DNA from: Trichosporon coremiiforme
Lineage: Eukaryota; Basidiomycota; Tremellomycetes; Trichosporonales; Trichosporonaceae
Assembly (NCBI GenBank): GCA_039545355.1
Contig: BCJJ01000013.1
Coordinates: 589,013-653,012, forward strand
Reading direction: 5' to 3'
DNA: 64,000 nucleotides
A program made the translations under genes and the position numbers. Numbering within the stretch: position 1 is the stretch's first letter; each line of letters opens with the position of its first letter. Below the pieces are notes generated by a model. It had not been told where the DNA came from, made no database searches, and was given only the letters and a program-made list of their open reading frames with translations. Positions 35,480 through 46,643 of this stretch are shown in pieces.

Positions 35480-38400
35480 GCTTGCTTCGAGGAAGACGGA
35501 GCCTGTCGATGGTCTTGACGTCGCCTGCCTTACGCTTACATGTCGCCCCACGCCTGCAGAATGCTGCCTTTGCGTTGTTGTTTGTATATACTTATGCATG
35601 ACGTTGTACTCGCCTCTCGCCTTGCGCTCTGACTCTGGACATCGGGTATCAGAGCGACAGCAGAGGTGCGGACTCGGGAACGAGATCCGACAACGCGACA
35701 TCACGGCTCCGAGGCCACTCCGTTCTTCGTTCAAAAGAGTTGATCTCCCTGTCGAACAATGAGAACCCAGCTAACTCCCATTGCTTGAGGACGTCCTCAA
35801 CACCTGAGTAGCTTGCGAGAAACACCTTATCTTGTCAAGGCTTACGAACGCCACTCCGCAGGTGCTGATCGGATGAGAGCCGGCGCAGTTGGCCTGGACC
35901 TAATGATCGGCCCTCCTTCGTTTTTCCTGGTAATGGGTTTAACTGTTTACTGCCTTTCTCGCCGTGCGCTCCCGACACTCAACATTGTCGCCACCCTAGG
36001 CTGCGCAGCTGACTCAACCTTCGAGTGTTTGACTTGCACAACACGTTCCGACGACTTTTTCTCTTCCTTCCACTCCATCTCTCCAGGCCAACTCACAGCA
36101 CCTCGATCACTCTTCTACTTCACTGACCCTGGGTGCGTCCTTGCTGAGTTGCAGCCCTCGTTAGGATCTCCAAACTGCATTCCCTTCGTCAACGCTCTGA
36201 ACACAGTGTCGACAAGCCAAACTGTCCTCGACAACGGTCTTCCTCGACTATTCCCCACACCCGGCTTCTTCTTCGTGTCTACCACTCAGCAGTGAGGCAA
36301 CCGTCTGGGGGAAGTCCTGCTGAGACCTGCTCACCTCCTGCGACTGCTCTTCACAGTTGCTCGACGGGCGCGATCACACAGAAGCGCCTTCCCTGTCGCC
36401 ACCCACTACCACTCTATGATCTCGACCTCTTAGCAACTCACTCTGTGGGATTCCATCGCACCCTCTCTGAAGCTCGGTGTTCTTCGTCGGTTGCTCAAGC
36501 TGACAGCACAGGTGTCAACTGTGCGCACACTCACCTTGCTCTCACGAGCCAGCGTCAAGGGGGTTAGCTGGTCAGTTTCAGCGAACTATTCAATAATCAA
36601 GTTCAGGCGACAGCGCCGGCAGTCGACTGGTCGCGGAGCACCGATTTCAGTGAGACCACAGTTTGATTTCTCGTCAATGAGCAGTGCACTGGGCACATGA
36701 CAATAGTCGGTGGGCGCGACACCTCCTGCGGTGAGCATTGCCGAGACATGTCACTACTCGTGTGAGTCTACTGACACACCCAGTTAAGTCGCTATCTGCG
36801 CAGAGTTCAAGGTGGAACGGTGACCTCTCATTGATGCTGCTCGTGAGCCGAGTCTGAATCTGGATTTGAGAGCGAGGTGCGTGAACAGCAAACTGAGCGT
36901 TCTAGGTAATCGTTCCAGCAGATCAGGTTGTACTGGCCGGAAGACACGAGACCGAGACTCTTTCCGCTGAGGGTAGTCAGTGATCACGCGGTAACTTGGT
37001 CTCGATGGCCGTTCTCATGAGTGGGGCGATACTGCTCAACACATTCCAACAAGCTCAACGTTTGTGTCTGAGCTTTCGGGTACGACTGAACCGCAGACGT
37101 CTGCCATTAAGAAAGAATGACTGCGAAGCCGGCCATCATCAAGTTCATCAGTTCAAGACGTTCACCAGCTGTCCCAGGAACTCGGTCGAGTCTGCGACGT
37201 CAGCCCCCAAATCAATTTTCACGAAGAATCCACAGCGAACCCACCTGTGTCTGACCGACGAGTGTTTGGCGCTTGCTTCGCCTCGTTCTAACCCACATTC
37301 CATGCCCATCGAGCTCCCAGGTTAGAGGCACCTAACAAGTGGATCGTGATGATCGGCGCTGGGGGATCGATGAGATCATGAGAAATGAGCACCAAGCAAC
37401 TTGTCGCCGCATAGCCGGTCGCTAGTACCGCACTATGCGGCACCACGTACCACGCCGCGCCCACGACAACAACTGGGCAGCGCGACGGCGGCGTGTCGTC
37501 ATCCCGCGTTATCGTTGATCTTATCTGATCTGGTTCCGTGTCCGGTTGTGTCTGCAGCCGAGAGAGTAATTCTGTTCCGCGGTCAGCTGATGTCGGCATT
37601 GGCACATTCCAACTCCGTTTCTACAAATTCTTTCGACTTTCGAGTCGACTAATCTCTCCCCTCCACTCGTGTGCACACGAGGGAAGTGCAAGAGTTGAAA
37701 AAAGTTGGATTGAAATGCTGGTGAAGCGCACGTCGCCGCGTCAAGTCTCGTCAGGGTCGGCAACTGACAGCTGCTCGGGCCGAGGTCGTTCCGGCTCCCT
37801 CTGACACTGTACGGGAGAGCACGTATCGCTTATGCCAGAGAGCCTCTAGCGGATTCCGACTTTCTCCGTAGTTGATGCAGGTGTGTTTCGCGTGCGCCCG
37901 ATGCATCCTATGGCTGGTATGCCTCTGCCGCCTCCGGGCTTCTGCCCGCGGGCTTGGTCCCTCTGGCGTTCGTGCCCACTGTTACGGCTCGTCGCTGCCC
38001 GCGCCGCCCGCGCCCCGCTTAGTCGCTGGCCCGAGGACGGCGAGGCACACCTCCCTCCGCGGCCGGGGGGTTCTGACTCAACATCTCATCAAGGTTTTCA
38101 CTCAGATACCGGCCTCAGTCACACGGGCCAATACCGCCGGTTAGGACTGCAGCCGAGCCCAGAACAGCAACTACCGCCCGTGCCGGCGGTAAGAGTGGTC
38201 CGGAGGTGATCCGGCGGGTGATCCGGAGGCGGCAATGGCGGCAGTGGCCTCATCTCCTGACAGGGGAACCATGATCAGGAGATCACAGACTGAATTCCCA
38301 TGGAATCACTCCAAGTGTGAATGTCAAGGTGCGTGCCTCGATCGCATGGCGTGTGGATCGGGGAGAGATGAATGCCCCACAACAGCCCCACACTTGCGCG

Positions 38401-38853
38401 ATCCACTGGGGCCGCGAGCGGTGCCGTGCTCGGGACACGGGGCCGCAGGTTGCTCGGTCGTGAGATCGAGGGCGAGGCGGTCTCGTGCCCCCCACCGACT
38501 GTTGCCCCAGACATTCCCATGTATGCTCGTGAGACACGGCAGCGAGAGGGGAATGCGGCTTCGAGGGACTCCATCGTGAGTTGAGAGCTTGCAATCGCGA
38601 GATCAGCAGACAGCTCGTGCGATGCAACTTCGTGCGGTGCAGCAAGACATCAGTAGCACGCTCGTGCAACGGCTTTATGACTAAACATTGACATGTCAAA
38701 CTTGTTTACAATGCTGAAAAGAGGAAAGTCCATGGACAAAAGTATACGTTTTGAGGTGATACTTCAACAGTCGCCGCTCCGTCGTCCCGTCGTCTGGTCG
38801 TCTGTCATCTTACACACGTCGTTGATTGATATGTTTTAATAATGCTGCTTTGC
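35480..38853. other. Gene-free stretch
   Basis: 3.4 kb without a supported gene. The 160-codon frame at 35813-36295 and the Pro-rich frame at 37883-38209 have no intron structure or family match that I can see. The second ends near short repeats of GTGATCCGG (about 38196-38226). Confidence 0.5.
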
Positions 38854-41161
38854 TTAAAGGTTGCTCTTGACCTCCTCGTCCTCGTACGGGCTCCACTGGG
38901 TCTGCTTGATCTTGGCGAGGAGCTGCTCGTCGTCGAGATCCCTGAGGCCGGTGTTGCGGTCGACACCGTCCTTCTGCGCGGCGCGCACGACGGCGAGCGC
39001 AACCTCGGCAGACACCTCGCGGATACGCGTCAGGCGCGGGTACAGCAGCTGGTGCTGCTGCTCGTCCTCGGTCAGAGAGCGCGAAAGACCGATCGCGGCC
39101 GCAGTGATCATGCCGTCCGTGATGCGGTCAGCGTCGCAGAAGATGCTGCCAAATCCGATGCCTGGGAACACCAAGAAGTTGTTGCTGAGCTCGTTAGCAT
39201 GCTGTTTTTGCGTTGCAGATGTATTGTGGAGTGCCACACGATGGGGTAGAGGTAGGGTGGAGGTCGGTGGAGGCAGGGCACTAGCGCGATTTGCGCCACA
39301 CGGTCAGTACTCACCCTTGTCCAGGCTCGTAGAGCTTGCCCTCGTACTCGGTGGGCGGGTAGGGAGATCCAGAAGCGAAGAGAACAGTGCCGTTGGTCCA
39401 CTTGAGGGCGTCGTCAAAGGCAAGCTCGCACTTGGAGGTGGGGTTGGAGAGGGGGAAGATGATGGGGGCGGCGTTGAGGTCGGCCATCTTGCGGACGATC
39501 TCCTCGGGGAAAGCGCCAAAGGTGGTCGAGAGACCAACAAGGGCGGTGGGCTGGACGTAGTCGACGACCTCGGCGAGGGTCTTGAACTCCTGTCCCTTGG
39601 TGTCCTTGCGGATGAAGTACTCCTTGTGGGCAGCGAGCTTGCCGGCGACGACGTCGGGGCGGGTGGAGGTGATGAGACCCTTGGTGTCGATGAGCCAGAA
39701 GCGGTCGCGAGCCTCGTCCTCAGAGAGACCCTGCATGCGGAAGAAGTTCATCATCTCCTTGGCGACACCGACGGCGGCGGAGCCACCGCCGAGGAAGACG
39801 ACCTTGTGGTCGGTGAGGGGACGGCCGGAAGCCTCGCTGGCGCGCTGGGCGGCAGTGAGGAATCCACCGAGGATGACGGAGCCAGTGCCCTGGATGTCAT
39901 CGTTGAACATGCGGTACTCGTTCTGGTAGCCGTCAAGGAAGTCGAAGGCAGCCTCCGAGTAGCTGGAGTGGGGTCAGCGATTGTTCCATTAGGGGGGCTG
40001 AGTTGGAAGCTATGCAATGCAGTGGGCGTGATTCAGTGAGACACTGGATCTGTGATTGACTCGTTCGTCGGGAGCGGCAGCCTCCACTGGGTGATGACTC
40101 GGGTCCTCACTTAACCGGGGCGTACGACTTAACCGGGCAAATCTCGAAGTTGGAATTATTCCGCACTTTCTTCTGCCGCCGGTTATTTTGGCGCTTGGAC
40201 CCTGCAGTGTGCACACCGTGTGCACATCGTATCCGAGAGATAGTCGGGAGAGGGAGCGGGCGATAGGGGAATAGGATCAATGCACTCACAAGTCCTCGTG
40301 CTGGATGACAGTCTTGGGCCACTGGGCACTAACCGCTCCCATGAACTCATCCATGAACTCCCTAGCCTCCTTGAGCTCAACGCGAGGCCTCCTCAGGCCA
40401 AGGTAGAGGGGGTCCTCACGCAGGCTCTCGTTGTTCGTTCCCATGCTGTTCTCGTCAGCCACAGATGTACTGCTTAAAGCGATGGCCAGCAGTGGCGCTA
40501 CTCGCCACTGCCACCCTTGCGGTAACTCACTCAAGAACAATGGGGAGACATCCCATCGGTCGGATACCACCACCAGCGACGTAGAGGTTGAGCTTTCCGA
40601 CCGAGATACCCATTCCGCCGAGACCAAGGTCACCAAGACCAAGAATACGAGATCCGTCAGTGACGACAATGATCTTGGGCTTGTGGGCGGCGTCGAGGGT
40701 GGCATCGTACTCGGAGAGGATCTCGCGGAGCGAGTCCTTGTCGTCGATGTTGATGTAGAGACCCTCAGGTCCAGAGTAGACGTGAGAGTACTTCTGGCAG
40801 GCCTCACCGACGGTGGGGGTGTAGACAATGGGGGCAAGGTTGACGAGGTCGGCCTGGACGACAGAGAAGAAGAGCTCGGGGTCCTCGCGACGGGTGCGCG
40901 AGAGAAGACCGTGCTTGAGCAGGGGGGTCGGGAGGGAGTCGAGCTGAGCGCGCAGACGCAGAACGCTCTGCTCACGGTGAGCCTTGGGGCGAGTCTTCAT
41001 CATCTCTTCTCCGAGGGCTGTGGGGAGAGTCAGTGGGGGTGAACGGGGGGTGTGGGGAAAGTGGCGTGTGACATACCGAGCTTGTCGAGCGAGTTGGACT
41101 TGGGAGTCATGGGGGGCGTGGGGGGCTTGGCAATGTGATTTGAGAGGAGGTGAGAAGCCAT
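38854..41161 (-). CDS. MAE1: Malic enzyme (NAD(P)-dependent, decarboxylating)
   Basis: Converts malate to pyruvate and CO2 with reduction of NAD or NADP, linking the TCA pool to pyruvate and reducing power. Exons 41161-41077, 41017-40531, 40445-40290, 39962-39315 and 39184-38854 give 568 residues. All junctions keep frame, for example LDMGTNNESL across the second intron. Signatures in order are IVYTPTVGEACQ, VVTDGSRILGLGDLG, GKLNLYVAGGGIRP and the metal-binding MFNDDIQGTGS. A dinucleotide fold, FLGGGSAAVG, follows, then IIFPLSNPTSKCE. The N-terminus (MASHLLSNHIAKPP) is basic and could be a weak mitochondrial signal; cytosolic location is equally possible. Cofactor preference cannot be read safely. 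Intron 3 is unusually long (327 bases). A TATA box and a strong G-quadruplex motif lie upstream. Confidence 0.95.
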
Positions 41162-41388
41162 ATTGAAAGCTACAGTGGTAGTGTGAGCGTTGCTGAAGGG
41201 TTGTTGAAGGTCGAGCTCTGGGGTTTAGGTGTTGACGAGAGGCAGTGGGGTTGAGGTAGGCTACGAGTGGTGTTGAGGAACAGTGGTGGTGGTGCGTAGC
41301 TAGAGCTGCTTCGCCAGNTGGTAGCGGCAGAGGAAAGACAGAGGTAGAAAGTCTAGGGGAGAGGGGAGAGGTAAACCTAGGCCGAGTA

Positions 41389-41396
41389 TTTATATA
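41389..41396 (-). promoter_or_regulatory. TATA box upstream of malic enzyme
   Basis: TATATAAA on the minus strand within a longer TA stretch, about 230 bases before the malic enzyme ATG. It is the only such element in that promoter, so an inducible TATA-type promoter is plausible. Confidence 0.5.
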
Positions 41397-41543
41397 TACC
41401 ACTTACCTGGAGCTCTGGTCGGTGGTGCGGTCCGGTAAGATCTGGAGAGGATGTAAGAAGGCCGAACGGGTGGAAAGCGCATTTGAGCGAGAGTCTATCG
41501 GGGAAGTGAGGGGATGCCTGGGCGTCTAAGGGCCTAGTGCTTT

Positions 41544-41564
41544 GGGGATGGGGATGGGGAGGGG
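41544..41564 (+). repeat. Four-tract GGGG G-quadruplex motif
   Basis: GGGG runs at 41544, 41550, 41556 and 41561 separated by AT, AT and A. This is an unusually strong motif because of four-G tracts and very short loops. It lies about 380 bases upstream of the malic enzyme start, on that gene's template strand. Confidence 0.8.
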
Positions 41565-44209
41565 AGGTAGCCGGAGGTGGTGTGACCAAAGGTGTAGTGG
41601 AATGGAAAGAGAGCTTGCATGCGTGGTGCGGCTGTGACTCGATCGTGTGTGCCGTGGGCGGTGGTGGACGACGACGGCGGCGGCGAGATGAGGTCAGGAT
41701 TTTTTTCGTGGAGAGGGACTGCTGGCTGAGCGGGCCCGCGGGAGAGCATGAGACCAGAGGCCAGCTGTGCCAGCTGTGGATTACGCGCAGAGCCGAGTGA
41801 CTACGATGTCGGTGTAGCAAGCGGGCTGGCGGGCTGGCGGGCTTGGGCGGCGCGAACTAGACTCGAGTCGCAGAATCATTACAAACGCTGCGGTCTTGGG
41901 CCCTGGGCCCTGGGCTGGATGTCTTTCCCTGGGTGGAACCACTCGTCGGCGGCTGCCTGGCCCCTGGGCCCTGCCCTTCGCCGCGTAGCCCCTGACACCC
42001 GGCTCCCCAGCCGAGGCCTCCACCTGTGTCTACCCCGGTGGAGAGTGGAGGGTGGAGGGCCAGGCACAAACACATGACTGCCTCTGCAGCAAAGCCCTCT
42101 GGCCCTGCCCCCAGACCTTGCCGCATCGTTTATCTCCTGTCCACTAGTGATAGACGAGAACGATCACCGTGCCCCGACTGTGAGGCCCGATCTCCATTAC
42201 CCGGTTCACTGCCCATCGCAATCTGCACTCACAGCGCACCTCCGAGTCCGCTCATGCACGTCTCTCTGACACCACGGCTCCCGATGCAATCAGGCGATAG
42301 ATCTATCTCCGAGCAGCTTGCATTACCCGGTACAAGCCACACAATGCCGAGGGGAGGGGAGGAGAGGCGCTGGGGTCACGCGAGATTCGCCCAGTGGTGC
42401 GACCGGCTTTGGCGTTCTTTCGCTCTGTCTGTAGCCTACCCGCCGATGCCGCGCAGTAGTGGCTCAGGCTTCAGGCTCAGGCTCTGCGGGCGGCGGGCTT
42501 CAGGCTGGACGCTTTTGCGCGGGAACCCTCTGCGCTCCTGCATTGTCTCGACAGCGATCAACAGACGAGGTAGTGACCTGCGCCTTGGTTGTCCTTAGTA
42601 TCCGCTTACTTTTTCCTTAGTTTTACCCTGTTACCCCACACGAATCACGCACATCGCGTAGGTTGCTCCTGCATCGTTCCTGCGCACTCGCAGGCGGCAT
42701 GTACAAATCCATGCGGGAAAATTCGATATTGCTCGGGACGNCTCGGAAGATGTCGGACTTTTTGGTGCGCTTGTCAATTACCATATTACAAACGCTCCAA
42801 GCCTATTTCATACCGATCGTTAATCGAGATTAGCAACTCGAGCGGCCACGTCCACCCAGCCTCCACCTCGCCTCCACTGCCAGACCGCAATGGGCCACTC
42901 ACCATCGCGCCAATGCTGTTCCTGTGCGTTCCTGGACACTTACCAGCCAGTAGTTCCTAGCCTGCATCGTTCGTTGACTCGAAACCGAGCGCACTCGCCG
43001 GCGGCGGGCATGGCGTTGGCGTCTGGGCAAGCTGCGCGGGCGGGCTCATCCGCGTCATCCTGTTCCTGCGTTCTGCTGCGCTCGTCATTGTTGTTGCGAT
43101 CACTGACTGGCTGATCTGTCGGTGCTCAGCGCCGCCGGCCGGTTAACTCTGCAACGCCTGCCTTCCATCGCGTTTGACTTTACCCGACGGGGGTCATGCC
43201 ACTACTCACCCATGAGTCAGCGCGCGAAGTTCGTCATGGCGTTGATCAACCCAATTCCGGTGAAGCGCTACGGACGTACCGAACGGTTCCTGTCAACTGA
43301 TCATGCCGCCGGCTCGTGCGGGTTGCAGTAGCCGAGCAAGACTCCCAAGTCCGGTCCGTGTATCTCTCTCGGTCCTCTCTCAGAACTCAACTTCTCCCCA
43401 GGTCTTGCTCGTTCCAATCCTTGCTCCAAGCTCCACTGCTCCACTGTCGCTCTCTGACGCGATTGCCCTGCCCTGGTCCCTCTCCACAAGCTCTTGTGCA
43501 TCGCTGGTGGGTCTGTTGCCCGTGAGTGTTCATCGAGCGGCTTGAACGCTCGAGCTAGACGCCCGCGCTCAGCAGTCAGAACTGAGCCATCTGTCGTCTC
43601 TATCACCCTTCGTCTCTCCCATCCGTCCGACCGTCACCTAGCTGGCTGCAGGCAGGCGGTCATTCATGCATTCAGCCAAACCGTTCTAGCACGCAGCGAC
43701 GAAGGTCAACATGACGCGCCACAGGGTGGCCCCGCGGGGGCTATGTGTCCCTGTGATTGACTTGACCCTCTTCGGAATCGCTACAACGTTTCCACCAACC
43801 AGAGTCGAGAACTGCCCACTCAAGCCCACTCAGGCTGTTTCGGCCTATATGGCGTACTGATAACTACTGATCACGACCTGGGCTGAAATTTACGGAGTAT
43901 TCCATCAACTGATATGCACCGAGATACGCCGTGAACCTATGGCAAGCCCTCGAGCACCTCGGGTTCGGCAACAGAACTGATGCTGTGCTGTTGCCGAGCA
44001 TCGCTGCATCATAGTTACTGCACGTTCGAATCAACGTTCTGCAAGCCATGCTCGTTTACTCGTGTTTCCTCCCTCTAACTCCTCCGTCGGTGTCAACGAA
44101 CCAGCAGTCACTACAGAGTGACCCTTGCCTATTGATCAGCTGACAGATCCAACCTCGCACTGACAGCAGCTCTCTTCGAAAAACTGGTCACCGTCCGCGG
44201 CCGGTGTCT

Positions 44210-44227
44210 GCATGCATGCATGCATGC
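44210..44227. repeat. GCAT tandem palindrome
   Basis: GCATGCATGCATGCATGC, an 18-base self-complementary, alternating purine-pyrimidine tract. Shorter copies occur near 20967 and 21095. Confidence 0.7.
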
Positions 44228-45810
44228 TCTGCTCTGTGTACTCAGTGCAATGCACAGTGCAAGCGGACTCGAGGTCCGCTCACGCAAAGCTTCAAGGAGG
44301 TGCGACGGTCCCGTACTGGCCGAGTTCGAAATCGGTTCGAAATCAGCGATCTGAAAGTTCGAAATTCAGCGAAGAGCGAAAGCACATGCTTCACCGTCTG
44401 CGACACCAGGGTTGATTAGGGCTCTGAGGGTCGGTCGACAGGGCTCAAAAATAACCAGGCGTGTCCAGGCCGCGTCCTTTGGCTTCCACCTGGGGGGCTG
44501 GCGCCGTGGGCTCGTCGACGCATGCACCTGCGTGCATTGAGCAGGCACTTGCGCCTGACCGCATGACCGTCGCCGTGCCGCGCATCGCGGGCAAAGGCAT
44601 TAGGCACGGGTAATCCAAGGATAAAAGGGGAATGGATGCTGGCGGCACTGGCGCCGGCTGGGTTGGGGCACGGGTTTGCATTTTCCACCAATCCCCAACC
44701 CGCCAGTCGCCGGTGCGACTGTGAATTGCTCGGCGTCTAACCCTCCTCGCCAGGAGATGGGCTAAGTCCTATCTCGACCAGAATCGGTCTTCACGACAGC
44801 CTTCCAGCATTCCGCTCGCCCTTCCGCCCCGCCCCGGCCCGCCATCCGTGTTCCCTGCTAGCCCTGCTCCAGTAGCTCCATCAGGTGAACTGGTGATCCA
44901 GGTGAGTCAGGTGAAGGTGCGTGGTGCCTGCCCCAGCGCCCACCTGGCCCACCAGGACAAGTCCGATCAGCGATCAGCTGCAATCGGAACTNGGGGCTCG
45001 GGTGGTTTAGGACTCCACTGCTGGCTCGTTCGAAATCAGCGGACGTCACCTGCGCTCAACACCGCTCAGCCCATCTAGTTTAGGGTGACTCGGGGCGCGG
45101 CTCGGGGAGCAGCACGGCACACGGCATATGGCGCACGGCATACGCCTCGGCGCTCTCCCCGGCATCCCCGGCATAATCCCGGATAAACATGGCATGTGAC
45201 GGTATGTCACCTCGTGACGGGGGCGCGCCGCGGCGTCAGCGCGCCTTGAGGGTCGCGAAGGCTCGGCGTGATTTTTCGAATTTCGGTGTTCCTCTTTCGA
45301 ACTTTTGAGTACCTGGCTGACCTGGCTCCTGGGTCCAGGATGCAAACAGCCGCCCACATCTAGGTTTCCAATGCGGTCTGCGGAGACTAGGGGCACTGGG
45401 GAGGACGGCCCTGCGCAATACTCAGCTGGTGGGGGAGGAGAGGATGGAGCTGCTGCAGCAACTGCTGGGGATCAGCTAGGGCCAGCTGAGACGGACATCT
45501 GCGACTGGGGCGTGACGGTGCGACGCAAGCATGCAACGGAGGGCTTACTCAGCTCTGCGCTCTGCAGGCTCTGCGCTCTGCGGGGTGAGCACGAAGCGTG
45601 TGCTCATGCGCAGGTACAAGGTTGCGCAGGAGGCAGCCGCGCAGCCGCTTTGGGGAGCCAGGGCCACCTGCCGGCATTGGGGCAGCTGGGACAGGCGCTC
45701 AGATCGAGGATCGAGGGATCGCGGTCAGTGACGTCTCACGTTCCGTAGCTCACACGCTCACACGAGCGCATGTCGCAGCGTCGCGGCGTCAGAGCCACCA
45801 TGCACGCATG

Positions 45811-45834
45811 CCGCACATGCCGCACATGCCGCAC
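45811..45834 (+). repeat. Short tandem repeat CCGCACATG
   Basis: Two full copies and one partial copy of a 9-base unit, preceded by a related ACGCATG. Confidence 0.6.
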
Positions 45835-46243
45835 TTTACCGATCGCGACATCGCGGCACTCAGACAAACAAAGAGTTGCTCTCGGACGTGACCGACCTGT
45901 GCACACCTGCATTACTCGACACAATGACCGCGTCGATGCATCAGAGGACTCAGATCTCGTCAGTTGCGAAGGGGCTGGGGCTTGCATCGTACGGTGCGGC
46001 TTGTTGCTGCATACGGCAGATTTGGAGAGGTAAGCGCTTCGGCGGTGGCTCTAAGCGACCAGCGATCCCAGACTGGAATGTCGCCATCACTTGCGACCCC
46101 ATATACTGCACACTTCGGAATGCATCTTGATATCTCACTGTTTCTTGTCTTGCTCTACGCTGCGCAGCTTGCCGCCCGAGGCTGACTCTATCGCGACTGA
46201 CCTACTCTAACCGTAGTACTGCCAACCCTTACGTAACTTGCTC

Positions 46244-46264
46244 CACGTGAAGTGGTCACACGTG
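46244..46264. promoter_or_regulatory. Pair of CACGTG sites upstream of the ABC transporter
   Basis: CACGTG at 46244-46249 and 46259-46264, start to start 15 bases, about 390 bases upstream of the start codon. Same arrangement as at PDX1 and YIP1/MPP beta. Confidence 0.45.
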
Positions 46265-46643
46265 AACCACCGGCAGGGCCCCGCAAAGGAGTGTCATTTC
46301 GGCGACTTCGCCTTGCACTAACCTCGCGGTTCGCCGAACTCGACGAACAACGCATCATCGCCTTCCCCGCCCACATCTTGTCGCGCTGTACTCTGCATGT
46401 GCGACAGACGCTTCCATCCTCCTGTACCATAGACCCGATATTGATCTCCATCCACCTCGAGAACACGCACAGGCCGACTCCGAGGCCATCCGATCCGCGC
46501 ACCAGTGGAGAACGAGGAGAGGACCGAGCTCCCTTTCACGCACGCGACACACCGCAACCGAGGCCATCTGACCAGCGAGGAAGACACGAGAAGTAGCCAT
46601 CCAAGCGGTCCATCGACGCGAGGAAGGCGTTGCATCATCCGCA

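Larger units (their letters stand above)
41162..46643. other. Gene-free stretch (5.5 kb)
   Basis: Promoter of the malic enzyme gene at the left and of the ABC transporter at the right; nothing recognised between. It holds a G-quadruplex motif (41544-41564), an 18-base GCAT palindrome (44210-44227) and short CCGCACATG repeats (45811-45834). It also has single ambiguous bases at 41318, 42741 and 44992. Open frames of up to 190 codons have no family features. Confidence 0.55.

Noticed and set aside
35813..36295. 160-codon plus-strand frame with hydrophobic patches
   Set aside because: No promoter, intron or family support.
44330..44360. Repeated TTCGAAATC resembling tRNA T arms
   Set aside because: No acceptor or anticodon stem can be formed around it.
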